Origin: Fodinibacter sp963707895
Lineage (GTDB): Bacteria; Actinomycetota; Actinomycetes; Actinomycetales; Dermatophilaceae
Length of the DNA: 64,000 nt
Assembly (NCBI GenBank): GCA_963707895.1
Contig: CAVPRS010000003.1
Location: 248,001-312,000 of the forward strand
Reading direction: 5' to 3'
Part shown: one piece after another, positions 33,991-41,998 of the stretch
How positions within the stretch are numbered: the first letter of the stretch is position 1
Layout: every line of letters begins with the position of its first letter
Translations under genes and position numbers: made by a program
The notes under the pieces: generated by a model
Database searches by the model: none
Told to the model about the DNA's origin: nothing
Seen by the model: the letters and a program-made list of their open reading frames with translations, nothing else

Positions 33991-35343
33991 GTGTCCGAGA
34001 CCACCGACAGCCGCCAGGAGCGCAGCCAGGAGACCCCTGAGCCCGCTCCGCACCGGTTGACGCTGCGCGGTTTCTGGAACGAGCTGCCGCCCCCGGGCCG
34101 CTGGTTGCTGTCGACGACGGCGATCTCCACGATCGGGCGGGGCATGACCCTGCCCTTCACGATCATCTACGTGCACGAGGTGCGCGGCATCCCGCTCGAC
34201 GTCGCCGGGCTGCTCATGGGCCTGATCGCCATCGTGGCCCTGGTCGTCACCGGCCCGGTCGGAGCGCTGGTCGACCGCTTCGGGGCCCGCGTGGTCGTCA
34301 TCTGGGGCACCGTGGCCCAGATCAGCGGCTGCGTCGTCCTGGCGTTCGCCACCACGGTGCCGGCCTTCGTCGCGGCGTTCGTGCTGCTCGGCATCGCCTT
34401 CGGCATCGGCTGGCCGGGGTTCAACGCGCTGACCTCGACCATCGTCTCGGGTCAGCTGCGCACCCAGTTCTTCGGCATCAACTTCGCGCTGGTCAACCTC
34501 GGGATCGGCATCGGCGGCATCGTCAGCGGCTTCCTCACCAACGTCGACAAGCCGGGCACCTTCACCACGATCTTCCTCGTCGACGCCGTCACCAACCTGG
34601 TGCCCCTGGCACTGCTGCTCGGTCCGCTGCGGCACGTCGCCGGTCGGCCCGAACGGGCACCCTCCGGCGAGCCCGTCGACCAGGGCTCCGGCTACCTGGC
34701 CATCCTGCGCCGGCCCGCCGTGCTGTGGATCACCGCCCTCACCTTCCTGTCGAGCTTCGTGGGCTACGGGCAGATGGAGGCCGGCTTCCCCGCGTTCGCC
34801 CGGCAGGTGAGCGAGGTCTCGACGCGCACCATCGGGCTGGCCTTCGCCGCCAACACGATCGTCATCGTCGCGATGCAGTTCTTCGTGCTGCGGGTCATCG
34901 ACGGGCGCCGGCGCACCCGGGTCTTCCTCGGGCTGGTGGGTCTGTGGGCAGCGGCCTGGCTGCTGCTCGGCGCCACCGGCATGGTCGCGGGCACGCTGGC
35001 CGCTGCCGTCGGGGTCATCATGTTCCACGTGCTGTTCGGGCTCGGCGAGACGATGCTGCAGCCCACCGTGCCGGCCATCGTCAACGACCTCGCCAGCGAC
35101 CGTGACCGTGGCCGGTTCAACGCCGTCTCGGCCGGCGCCTTCCAGGTCGGCGCGATCACCGCACCGATCGTCGCAGGCGTGCTGCTCAGCCGGCACCTGA
35201 GCGGCCTGTTCATCGGTGTCATCATCGCCGGCCTGGCCGGCGTCGCGGTGCTCGCGCTGGCGCTCGAGCGCCAGATCACCCCCGAGGTCAACGGGGTCCT
35301 CGACACCGACGCGGGTCGGCCGACGGTGCCGGCGCCGGACTGA
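33991..35343 (+). CDS. MFS transporter (MdtH/YfnA-like exporter)
   Basis: 450 residues, twelve helices. GFWNELPPPGRWLLSTTAIS precedes helix 1; loop 2-3 reads GALVDRFGARVVV; LGIAFGIGWPGFNALTSTIV and TQFFGINFALVNLGIGIGGI carry the proline/asparagine-rich helix typical of the group; the central loop is RHVAGRPERAPSGEPVD. Substrate unknown. Stands alone between the cold-shock operon and a frameshifted membrane gene. GTG 33991 gives a 30-residue cytosolic start. Confidence 0.82.
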   Translation: MSETTDSRQERSQETPEPAPHRLTLRGFWNELPPPGRWLLSTTAISTIGRGMTLPFTIIYVHEVRGIPLDVAGLLMGLIAIVALVVTGPVGALVDRFGARVVVIWGTVAQISGCVVLAFATTVPAFVAAFVLLGIAFGIGWPGFNALTSTIVSGQLRTQFFGINFALVNLGIGIGGIVSGFLTNVDKPGTFTTIFLVDAVTNLVPLALLLGPLRHVAGRPERAPSGEPVDQGSGYLAILRRPAVLWITALTFLSSFVGYGQMEAGFPAFARQVSEVSTRTIGLAFAANTIVIVAMQFFVLRVIDGRRRTRVFLGLVGLWAAAWLLLGATGMVAGTLAAAVGVIMFHVLFGLGETMLQPTVPAIVNDLASDRDRGRFNAVSAGAFQVGAITAPIVAGVLLSRHLSGLFIGVIIAGLAGVAVLALALERQITPEVNGVLDTDAGRPTVPAPD

Positions 35344-35423
35344 CCCAGACCGCGAACCCGGGTCCGGGGCCGGCCCGGGCGGTTGGTCGGTGGCCCTTGG
35401 CGACTGGTCGGTGGCCCGGGGCG

Positions 35424-36289
35424 TCAGCCGACGACGAGGACGGTCACCTTCATGCCGTCCTTGGCGGCGACGACGCGCACCTGCACGCCGTTGGCGAGCT
35501 GGGCCGCGTTGCGACCGGCGGTCATGGCCGTCCCGTCGAGGGTGTAGGTCGCCTCGAAGCCGTCGGTGCTCTTGACGGTGAGCGACTTTCCGGCGGTGTA
35601 CGCCGTCACCTGGCCGGTCTGCACGACCATGACCGTCGGTGTCCCGGTGAGGTTGGTGGTGAACTCACCGTGCAGCACCGCACCGAGGCCCCCGGCGGCA
35701 CCGCGGCCCATCCCCATGCCGTTGCCCGGCAGGGCCGGGTTTGCGGGGTCGACCTGCCCCGGCGGCGGCGGCTGGGGGGCCTCGCCGTTGCCCTGGCGCT
35801 TGCCGTTGCCGTTCTTGTTGCCGTTGCCGTTGCCGCGGCCCATGCCCGGGCCCTGCTGGGGGCCCATCCCCTCCGCGCCGGAGGCCCTGCGTGATGAAAC
35901 CGTGGTCGTCGCCACCGCGGTGGTGACTGACCACCAGCGCGGCGGTCAGGCCGATGCCGGCCACCACGAACAGCGCGGCGAGCACGGCCACGGCCACCAG
36001 GGCGGCCCGCCCGCCACCGGTCGACGTCGCCTCGTTCCACCACTTCGACGGGCCAGACGGCGCGGCAGGTGCCGGCACCGACCGGGCCGTAGCCGGCGGG
36101 TGCACCGCCTGCCGGCGCGGGGGGCCACGCAGGCGTCGGGGGGCCGGGCTGAGGCGGCAGCGCGGTCGTGTCCGCGGCACCTGCTCCCACGGCGCCGTCC
36201 GCCTGGGGCAGCGACGTGGTGTCGTCGACAGGCTGCTGGGGCTGCTCGGGGTTCGCGGGGTCGGGCACCGGGGTGTTCGGGTCGCTCAT
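35424..36289 (-). pseudogene. Pro-rich single-pass membrane protein with DUF5666-like C-terminus, two frameshifts
   Basis: Pieces in three frames join into one protein: ATG 36289 start SDPNTPVPDPANPEQPQQPV with a Pro/Ala-rich cytosolic part, then (after a shift near 36075) GGGRAALVAVAVLAALFVVA transmembrane helix, then (after a shift near 35888) a Gly/Asn/Lys-rich segment RGNGNGNKNGNGKRQGN and a small beta-rich domain VLHGEFTTNLTGTPTVMVVQ ending VTVLVVG. The exported beta domain resembles DUF5666 proteins. Function unknown; the intactness of each part suggests base errors or very recent inactivation. Confidence 0.65.
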
Positions 36290-36406
36290 GCGCCCATGAT
36301 CCGCTCGATCCGACCCGATGGCGGTGCGTTGCCGTCAACTCATACGGAACTCACATCTTTGCTCAGAGCGACTGCATGCGCCCGAGCCAGGGCGCTCGGT
36401 CGGCGC

Positions 36407-37345
36407 TCAGCCGCCCGCGAGGGCCTTCACCACGTTCGAGGGCGACGGCCGGCCCAGCTCTCCGGCCAGCCAGACGCTCGTCGTCACCAGGGCGTCGAGG
36501 TCGATGCCGGTCTCGACCCCGGCGCCCTGCAGCGCCCAGACGAGGTCCTCGGTGGCGAGGTTCCCGGTCGCCGACTTGGCGTACGGGCAGCCGCCGAGTC
36601 CCCCGGTCGAGGCGTCGACCACCCGCACCCCGTCGCGCAGCGCGGCCATCGTGTTGGCCAGCGCCTGCCCGTAGGTGTCGTGGAAGTGCACGCCGATCCG
36701 GTCGACCCCGACGCCGGCCGCATCGAGCGCCGCGAGCAGCCGGTGCACGTGGCCGACGGTGCCGACGCCGATCGTGTCGCCGAGCGAGAGCTGGTCGCAG
36801 CCGAGGTCCATGAGCCGCCGGCACACGTCGACGACCTGTTCCACCGGCACCGGACCCTCCCAGGGGTCCCCGAAGCACATCGACACGTAGGCCCGCACCC
36901 ACAACCCCTCGGCCTGCGAGCGCTCGACCACCGGGCGGAACATCTCGATCGACTCGGCCACGGTGCGGTTGAGGTTCGTGCGGGCGAAGGTCTCCGTGGC
37001 ACTGCCGAACACCGCGACCGCCCCCACCCCGGCCGCCAGGGCACGGTCGAGGCCGCGCTCGTTGGGCACGAGCACCGGCCGCTGGGGGCCCAACCCGTCG
37101 TCCCCCAACAGCCCGAGCAGCTCTTCGGCATCGGCGAGCTGCGGAACCCAGCGCGGGTCGACGAACGAGGTGGTCTCGATGGTCGTCAGGCCGGCCGCGG
37201 CGAGCCGACGCACGAACTCGGCCTTGACCGCGGTGGGGACGACGGCCGACTCGTTCTGCAGGCCGTCGCGCGGCCCGACCTCGTAGACCGTCACGGACCG
37301 GGGAAGGGACGGGTCGGGCTCGACCTGCGGCAGCGGGAGTCTCAC
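36407..37345 (-). CDS. mvaB: hydroxymethylglutaryl-CoA lyase
   Basis: Cleaves HMG-CoA to acetoacetate and acetyl-CoA, the last step of leucine breakdown. 312 residues with the HMGCL/DRE-TIM pattern: VTVYEVGPRDGLQNE (catalytic Arg, metal Asp), TSFVDPRWVPQLADAEEL, SLGDTIGVGTV, IGVHFHDTYGQALAN (metal histidines) and the active-site cysteine loop GGLGGCPYAKSATGNLATED. No other leucine-degradation gene is adjacent. GTG 37345 is chosen; the longer frame to 37402 adds unconserved sequence. Confidence 0.92.
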   Translation of the reverse strand: MRLPLPQVEPDPSLPRSVTVYEVGPRDGLQNESAVVPTAVKAEFVRRLAAAGLTTIETTSFVDPRWVPQLADAEELLGLLGDDGLGPQRPVLVPNERGLDRALAAGVGAVAVFGSATETFARTNLNRTVAESIEMFRPVVERSQAEGLWVRAYVSMCFGDPWEGPVPVEQVVDVCRRLMDLGCDQLSLGDTIGVGTVGHVHRLLAALDAAGVGVDRIGVHFHDTYGQALANTMAALRDGVRVVDASTGGLGGCPYAKSATGNLATEDLVWALQGAGVETGIDLDALVTTSVWLAGELGRPSPSNVVKALAGG

Positions 37346-37467
37346 CCGTCGATCCTGACACGGGACGGCAGCGAGCGAACACCGCACTGCGCGCCGCCCC
37401 ACCCGCTAGCCTCGTGCGCGGCGGCGCCGACCGGCTCCGCGGGGGCCCTGCGCGAGGACGACCGACG

Positions 37468-38217
37468 ATGACCGACAGCAGCGACCCGGACCGCACCGAC
37501 AGCGAGTTCGACGACCCCACGGCGCCGGAGTGGACGGGCCCGGATGCCGGGTCGCCGGCCGAGCCGAGCCTGCCCTCCGACGCGACCCAGCCGGTCGGGA
37601 CGAGCGAGCACACCCAGCCGATCCCCGCCGCCACGGCGCCCGCGCCGCCCACGCCGGCCACCCCTCCGGCCGAGCCGCCGGTCGAGCCGTTCGGGAACAC
37701 CCCCTTCGGCCAGAACCCCTACGCCACGACGCCGTACCCACAGCAGCCGGCACCCCCGGCCCCGTACGGGGAAGCGCCCTACGGCCAGACCGGCTACGAC
37801 CAGAACTCCTACGGCCAGACCCCATACGGCCAGACCCCATACGGCCAGCTCGAGCCGGCGCAGACCCCCTACGGCCAGCAGCCCTACGGCTCGACGGCGT
37901 ACGGGCAGCCGCCCTACGCCCTGCCACCCGGGCCGTACGGGCCGCCGCCGAAGAACGGGAACGCCCTCGCCCTGACCATCGTCTCGGCGATCGGCACGGT
38001 CCTGTGCTGCCTGCTCTGCCTCCCCTCGCTCATCCTCGGCATCGTGGCGCTGTCCAAGCAGTCCACCGACCCGCAGGGCTCGGCCAGGCTGGCCCGCTGG
38101 GGCTGGTACGCCCTCGCGGGCGCGGCCGTCATCGCGGTCATCGCCATCGTGGCCTTCATCGCCCTCGCCGCGGCGGGCTCGTTCGACAGCGGCACCTACG
38201 ACTACCAGGGCGCCTGA
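37468..38217 (+). CDS. DUF4190-type membrane protein with Pro/Tyr/Gly-Gln repeats
   Basis: 249 residues. Residues 1-165 are disordered and proline-rich, with a run of PYGQTPYGQ-type repeats (about 110-155); residues 168-245 carry two hydrophobic helices with ALALTIVSAIGTVLCCLLCL and a loop LSKQSTDPQGSARLARWGWY, the DUF4190 pattern. These proteins are thought to sit in the membrane with a flexible cytosolic arm; function unknown. It precedes the regulator-kinase-HtrA operon by 97 bp. Confidence 0.82.
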   Translation: MTDSSDPDRTDSEFDDPTAPEWTGPDAGSPAEPSLPSDATQPVGTSEHTQPIPAATAPAPPTPATPPAEPPVEPFGNTPFGQNPYATTPYPQQPAPPAPYGEAPYGQTGYDQNSYGQTPYGQTPYGQLEPAQTPYGQQPYGSTAYGQPPYALPPGPYGPPPKNGNALALTIVSAIGTVLCCLLCLPSLILGIVALSKQSTDPQGSARLARWGWYALAGAAVIAVIAIVAFIALAAAGSFDSGTYDYQGA

Positions 38218-38225
38218 GCGGCGGC

Positions 38226-38314
38226 CGGTTCCGCCCGGCGGAGGCGCCGGGCGCACCGAAAACATCCCAGCCGACATCCAGCCAACTCACAGGAACGGGC
38301 GCCACACTGAGAGC
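38226..38314 (+). promoter_or_regulatory. regulator operon upstream region with CAG-type direct repeats
   Basis: CATCCCAGCC, CATCCAGCC and CTCACAGG follow each other at about 11-bp intervals directly before the response-regulator gene. Direct repeats of this sort are bound by OmpR-family regulators such as MprA, so autoregulation is plausible. Spacing and similarity are only approximate. Confidence 0.35.
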
Positions 38315-39025
38315 GTGACCACCCAGACTCCCGAGGCCCGCCTACTCGTCGTCGAGGACGAGCCCAACATCCGCGAGCTGCTCGCGACCTCCCTGCGCTA
38401 CGCCGGGTTCGACGTGGCCACGGCCGCGACCGGGACCGAGGCGCTCAAGGTCGCCGGCGACCACCAGCCCGACCTGTGCGTGCTCGACGTCATGCTGCCG
38501 GACATGGACGGCTTCACCGTCACCCGCCGGCTGCGCGAGCAGGGTCGCCAGCTGCCCATCGTCTTCGTCACCGCCCGCGACTCGGTCGACGACAAGATCA
38601 AGGGCCTCACGGTCGGTGGCGACGACTACGTCACCAAGCCGTTCAGCCTCGAGGAGGTCGTGGCCCGCATCCGCGCCGTGCTGCGCCGCACCCGTGGCGA
38701 GGCCGACGAGGACCGCCAGGTCATCGCGTTCGAGGACCTCGAGCTCGACGAGGACTCGCACGAGGTGCGCCGGGCGGGCCGGGTCATCGAGACCAGCCCC
38801 ACCGAGTTCAAGCTGCTGCGCTACCTCATGCTCAACCCCAACCGGGTGCTGTCGAAGGCGCAGATCCTCGACCACGTCTGGGACTACGACTTCCGTGGCG
38901 AGTCCGGCATCGTCGAGTCCTACATCTCCTACCTGCGCCGCAAGATCGACACCGAGGGCCTGCCCCCGCTGATCCACACCAAGCGCGGCGTCGGCTACGT
39001 GCTGCGGATGCCCCCGCAGGGCTGA
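38315..39025 (+). CDS. OmpR-family response regulator (MprA-like by context)
   Basis: 236 residues. Receiver domain 8-125 with acidic pocket VEDEPN, phospho-acceptor Asp in CVLDVMLPDMDGF, Thr in FVTARDS and Lys in YVTKPFSLEEV; C-terminal winged helix 135-230 with SPTEFKLLRYLMLNPNRVLS, SGIVESYISYLRRKID and IHTKRGVGYVLR. GTG 38315. The stop overlaps the kinase start (TGATG). Order regulator-kinase-HtrA matches mprA-mprB-pepD of mycobacteria, an envelope-stress system. Confidence 0.93.
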   Translation: MTTQTPEARLLVVEDEPNIRELLATSLRYAGFDVATAATGTEALKVAGDHQPDLCVLDVMLPDMDGFTVTRRLREQGRQLPIVFVTARDSVDDKIKGLTVGGDDYVTKPFSLEEVVARIRAVLRRTRGEADEDRQVIAFEDLELDEDSHEVRRAGRVIETSPTEFKLLRYLMLNPNRVLSKAQILDHVWDYDFRGESGIVESYISYLRRKIDTEGLPPLIHTKRGVGYVLRMPPQG

Positions 39026-40482
39026 TGAGCTCCACCCCCACGCCGCGCGACCGCGGGCCGGTCGCCCGCGTCGTGCGCCGGCTCGAGGCGGTTCCCCTGC
39101 GGACCCGCCTCGTGGCCATCGTGGGGACGCTGGTCGGTGCCGCCCTGCTGCTCACCAGCCTCGCCACGGCCGTGCTGATGCGCTCGGACCTGCTGGACGG
39201 CGTCGACGCCGAGCTGCGCTCGGTCGCCCGACCCGTCGCGAGCCAGGCCCTGGCCGACCTCAGCAGCCGCGACAACACCTTCCCGTCCAACTACGCCTTC
39301 GAGCTCCAGAGCCAGTTCGGCGACGCCACCCGCCTGCCCACCGGGGTCACTGCGAAGCCCGAGCTGCCCGAGCTGTCGACCACCGATCCACTGGTGATCA
39401 GCGGCGAACCGTTCACCGTGCCCTCCGAGAGCGGACCGCTCAAGTGGCGCTTCGTCGCGGGCCGGGTGACCGGGGCCAACGCGACGTTCGCCGTCGGCAT
39501 CCCGCTGAGCACGGTCAACCACACCGTCACGCGGCTGCTCGTCACCACCGCGGTCATCGGCACGCTCGCGCTGATCGGGTCGCTCGTCCTTGCCTGGTAT
39601 GCCGTGCGCCGTGCCTTCCGCCCGCTCTCGCGCATCGAGGACACCGCCGCCGCGATCGCCACGGGTGACCTCACCCAGCGCATCCCGGTGCGTCAGGCCG
39701 ACGACGAGGTCACCTCGCTCTCGCGCAGCCTCAACGTGATGCTCACCCGCATCGAGTCCTCGTTCTCGGTGCGTGAGGCCAGTGAGGAGCGGATGCGCCA
39801 GTTCGTCGCCGACGCCTCCCACGAGCTGCGCACGCCCCTCGCCACGGTGCGCGGCTACGCCGAGCTCTACCGGCAGGGGGCCGTGCCCGACAGCGCCGCC
39901 GTCGGCCAGGCGATGGAACGCATCGAGGCCGAGTCGACCCGGATGAGCGGCCTCGTCGAGGACCTGCTCACCCTGGCCCGCATCGACGACGCACCCGTCG
40001 TCGCCATGACCTCCGTCGACCTCACCGTGCTCGCGGCGGACGCCGTCGCCGACGCCCGCGTGCGCGCCCCCGAGCGACGCATCTCGCTCCTCGGCCTCGA
40101 CGGCCCGGTGGGGCCGACCCTGGTGCGCGGCACCGAGTCCCGGCTGCGCCAGGTCGTCACGAACCTGGTCGCCAACGCCCTGCGGCACACCCCCGACGGC
40201 ACCGCCGTCGAGGTGGCCGTCGGGCACGACGCCGACGGTGTCGCCCTCGAGGTGCGCGACCACGGCCCCGGCGTTCCCGACGAGGTCGCGACCAAGGTGT
40301 TCGAGCGCTTCTACCGGGCCGACCCCTCGCGCGGCCGCACCGGTGGCGGCGGCAGCGGCCTGGGGCTGGCGATCGTGGCTGCCATCGTGGCGCAGCACCA
40401 GGGTCGCGTCGGTGTGGCGCAGACCCCCGGCGGCGGTGCGACCTTCGTGGTCCGCCTTCCACAGGTGACTCCCAGCCACTGA
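39025..40482 (+). CDS. sensor histidine kinase (MprB-like by context)
   Basis: 485 residues. Transmembrane helix near 28-50 (RLVAIVGTLVGAALLLTSLA), an extracytoplasmic loop of about 130 residues, second helix TTAVIGTLALIGSLVLAWYA, HAMP domain (RPLSRIEDTAAAIATGDLTQ), H-box FVADASHELRTPLATVRGYA, N-box RLRQVVTNLVANALRHTP, and ATP-lid motifs DHGPGVPDE and SGLGLAIV. All catalytic residues are present. It phosphorylates the upstream regulator; the external loop likely senses wall or surfactant stress (inference). Confidence 0.93.
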   Translation: MSSTPTPRDRGPVARVVRRLEAVPLRTRLVAIVGTLVGAALLLTSLATAVLMRSDLLDGVDAELRSVARPVASQALADLSSRDNTFPSNYAFELQSQFGDATRLPTGVTAKPELPELSTTDPLVISGEPFTVPSESGPLKWRFVAGRVTGANATFAVGIPLSTVNHTVTRLLVTTAVIGTLALIGSLVLAWYAVRRAFRPLSRIEDTAAAIATGDLTQRIPVRQADDEVTSLSRSLNVMLTRIESSFSVREASEERMRQFVADASHELRTPLATVRGYAELYRQGAVPDSAAVGQAMERIEAESTRMSGLVEDLLTLARIDDAPVVAMTSVDLTVLAADAVADARVRAPERRISLLGLDGPVGPTLVRGTESRLRQVVTNLVANALRHTPDGTAVEVAVGHDADGVALEVRDHGPGVPDEVATKVFERFYRADPSRGRTGGGGSGLGLAIVAAIVAQHQGRVGVAQTPGGGATFVVRLPQVTPSH

Positions 40483-40557
40483 TCAGGGCTCGCCCACCTC
40501 GACGGGATTGACTGGCGTCAAGCCAGTGAGACCCGATTCGAAGGAAGGCAGCACCCG

Positions 40558-41910
40558 ATGAGCGAGCAGCACCCCACCCCCCAGTGGTTCACCCCCAGCG
40601 GCGGCACCACGACGGCGCCGAGGCACGAGGGTGCCGGTGCCCCGACCACCCCCATGCCCTACACCTCCTCCACCCCGCCCCCGCCGATGGGCCCGGTCGG
40701 CCCCCTCGGCCAGCCCGTCCCGCAGCCCGCGCCGAAGCCGGCCAAGCGCCGCGGCGCCGGCCAGCTCACCGCCGTCGCGGTGCTGGCCGCCCTCCTGGCC
40801 TCCGGTGGCACCGCCGCCGCGACCCACTACTGGCCGCAGGACGCCGCCACGACCACCGCGTCGACCACCGCCCTCGGCAGCAACGCCGCGGCCCCGGTCA
40901 AGCAGGGCTCGGCGTCGGCTCCCGACTGGACCGCCACCGCATCGGTCGTGTCGCCGAGCGTCGTCAGCATCACCGCGACGCTCGCCCAGGGCGGCGCGCA
41001 GGGCTCCGGCGTCATCATCGACAAGTCGGGCCACGTACTCACCAACAACCACGTCGTCTCCGGCGCCCAGAAGCTCACCGTCACGCTCTCCGACGGTCGC
41101 ACCTACGACGCCGAGGTCCGCGGCACCGACCCCTCGACCGACCTCGCGGTCATCACCGTCAAGAACGCCCCGAGCGACATGGCCCCGATCGCGATCGGCA
41201 ACTCCGACAAGATCGCCGTCGGCGACCCGGTCATGGCCGTGGGCAACCCGCTCGGCCTGGCCGGCACCGTCACCACGGGCATCGTCAGCGCGCTCAACCG
41301 CCCGGTCACCACCGAGGCCGAGAGCGAGGCCCCGAGCGACGGTTCGCAGGCCGACCCGAACGCCCAGACCCAGACCGGCGGCGGTGGCGAGACCGTCGTG
41401 ACCAACGCGATCCAGACCTCCGCGGCGATCAACCCCGGCAACAGCGGTGGCGCCCTCGTCAACGCCAGCGGCCAGCTGATCGGCATCAACTCGGCGATCG
41501 CCTCGCTCGGCGCCTCCTCCGGCGGCCAGTCGGGCAGCATCGGCATCGGCTTCGCGATCCCGGTCAACGAGGCGACCTCGATCGCCAAGCAGCTCATCGA
41601 CAACGGCACCGCGACCCACGCCTACCTCGGGGTCACCCCGAAGGACGGCAGCGCCAGCGACGGCTCGGCCACCCGCGCCGGCGCCGAGGTCACCTCGGTG
41701 GGCGACGGCACCCCTGCCGCCGCGGCCGGGCTCAAGGTCGGCGACGTCATCGTCGCCGTCAACGGTCAGCGCGTCGAGTCGGCCGACGCCCTCGTCGGTC
41801 ACGTCCGTGAGAAGAACACCGGCGACGACGTCACCCTGACCGTCCTGCGCGACGGCAAGAGCCTGGAGATCAAGGCCACCCTGGCCGCCAAGCCGAGCAC
41901 CAACGGCTGA
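40558..41910 (+). CDS. membrane-anchored HtrA/DegP-type serine protease with PDZ domain (PepD-like)
   Basis: 450 residues. Proline-rich cytosolic arm 1-60, one transmembrane helix (QLTAVAVLAALLASGGTAAA), trypsin-like domain with His in LTNNHVVSG, Asp in DPSTDLAVI and Ser in NPGNSGGALVN, then a PDZ domain from about 355 (HAYLGVTPKDG, AAAAGLKVGDVIVAVNGQRV). Degrades or refolds damaged exported proteins. It lies 75 bp after the kinase in the MprAB-PepD arrangement, so it is the probable effector of that system. A strong terminator follows. Confidence 0.94.
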   Translation: MSEQHPTPQWFTPSGGTTTAPRHEGAGAPTTPMPYTSSTPPPPMGPVGPLGQPVPQPAPKPAKRRGAGQLTAVAVLAALLASGGTAAATHYWPQDAATTTASTTALGSNAAAPVKQGSASAPDWTATASVVSPSVVSITATLAQGGAQGSGVIIDKSGHVLTNNHVVSGAQKLTVTLSDGRTYDAEVRGTDPSTDLAVITVKNAPSDMAPIAIGNSDKIAVGDPVMAVGNPLGLAGTVTTGIVSALNRPVTTEAESEAPSDGSQADPNAQTQTGGGGETVVTNAIQTSAAINPGNSGGALVNASGQLIGINSAIASLGASSGGQSGSIGIGFAIPVNEATSIAKQLIDNGTATHAYLGVTPKDGSASDGSATRAGAEVTSVGDGTPAAAAGLKVGDVIVAVNGQRVESADALVGHVREKNTGDDVTLTVLRDGKSLEIKATLAAKPSTNG

Positions 41911-41927
41911 GCCACCAGCGCCCCACG

Positions 41928-41970
41928 AGGCGCCTGAGCACGCGATATGAGTCAGCGTGCTCAGGCGCCT
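41928..41970 (+). terminator. strong hairpin terminator after the HtrA gene
   Basis: AGGCGCCTGAGCACGC and GCGTGCTCAGGCGCCT, a perfect 16-bp stem with an 11-nt loop, beginning 17 bp past the stop at 41910 and closing the regulator-kinase-protease operon. Confidence 0.92.
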
Positions 41971-41998
41971 TCGCGCGTCCGGGCCCGATGGTGGGGGC

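Noticed and set aside
37790..37880. Tandem DNA repeat (TACGGCCAGACCCCA units)
   Set aside because: Explained by the PYGQ protein repeats of the DUF4190 gene.
40510..40530. CTGGCGTCAAGCCAG hairpin before the HtrA gene as a terminator
   Set aside because: Only about 6 bp and within an operon; too weak to call.
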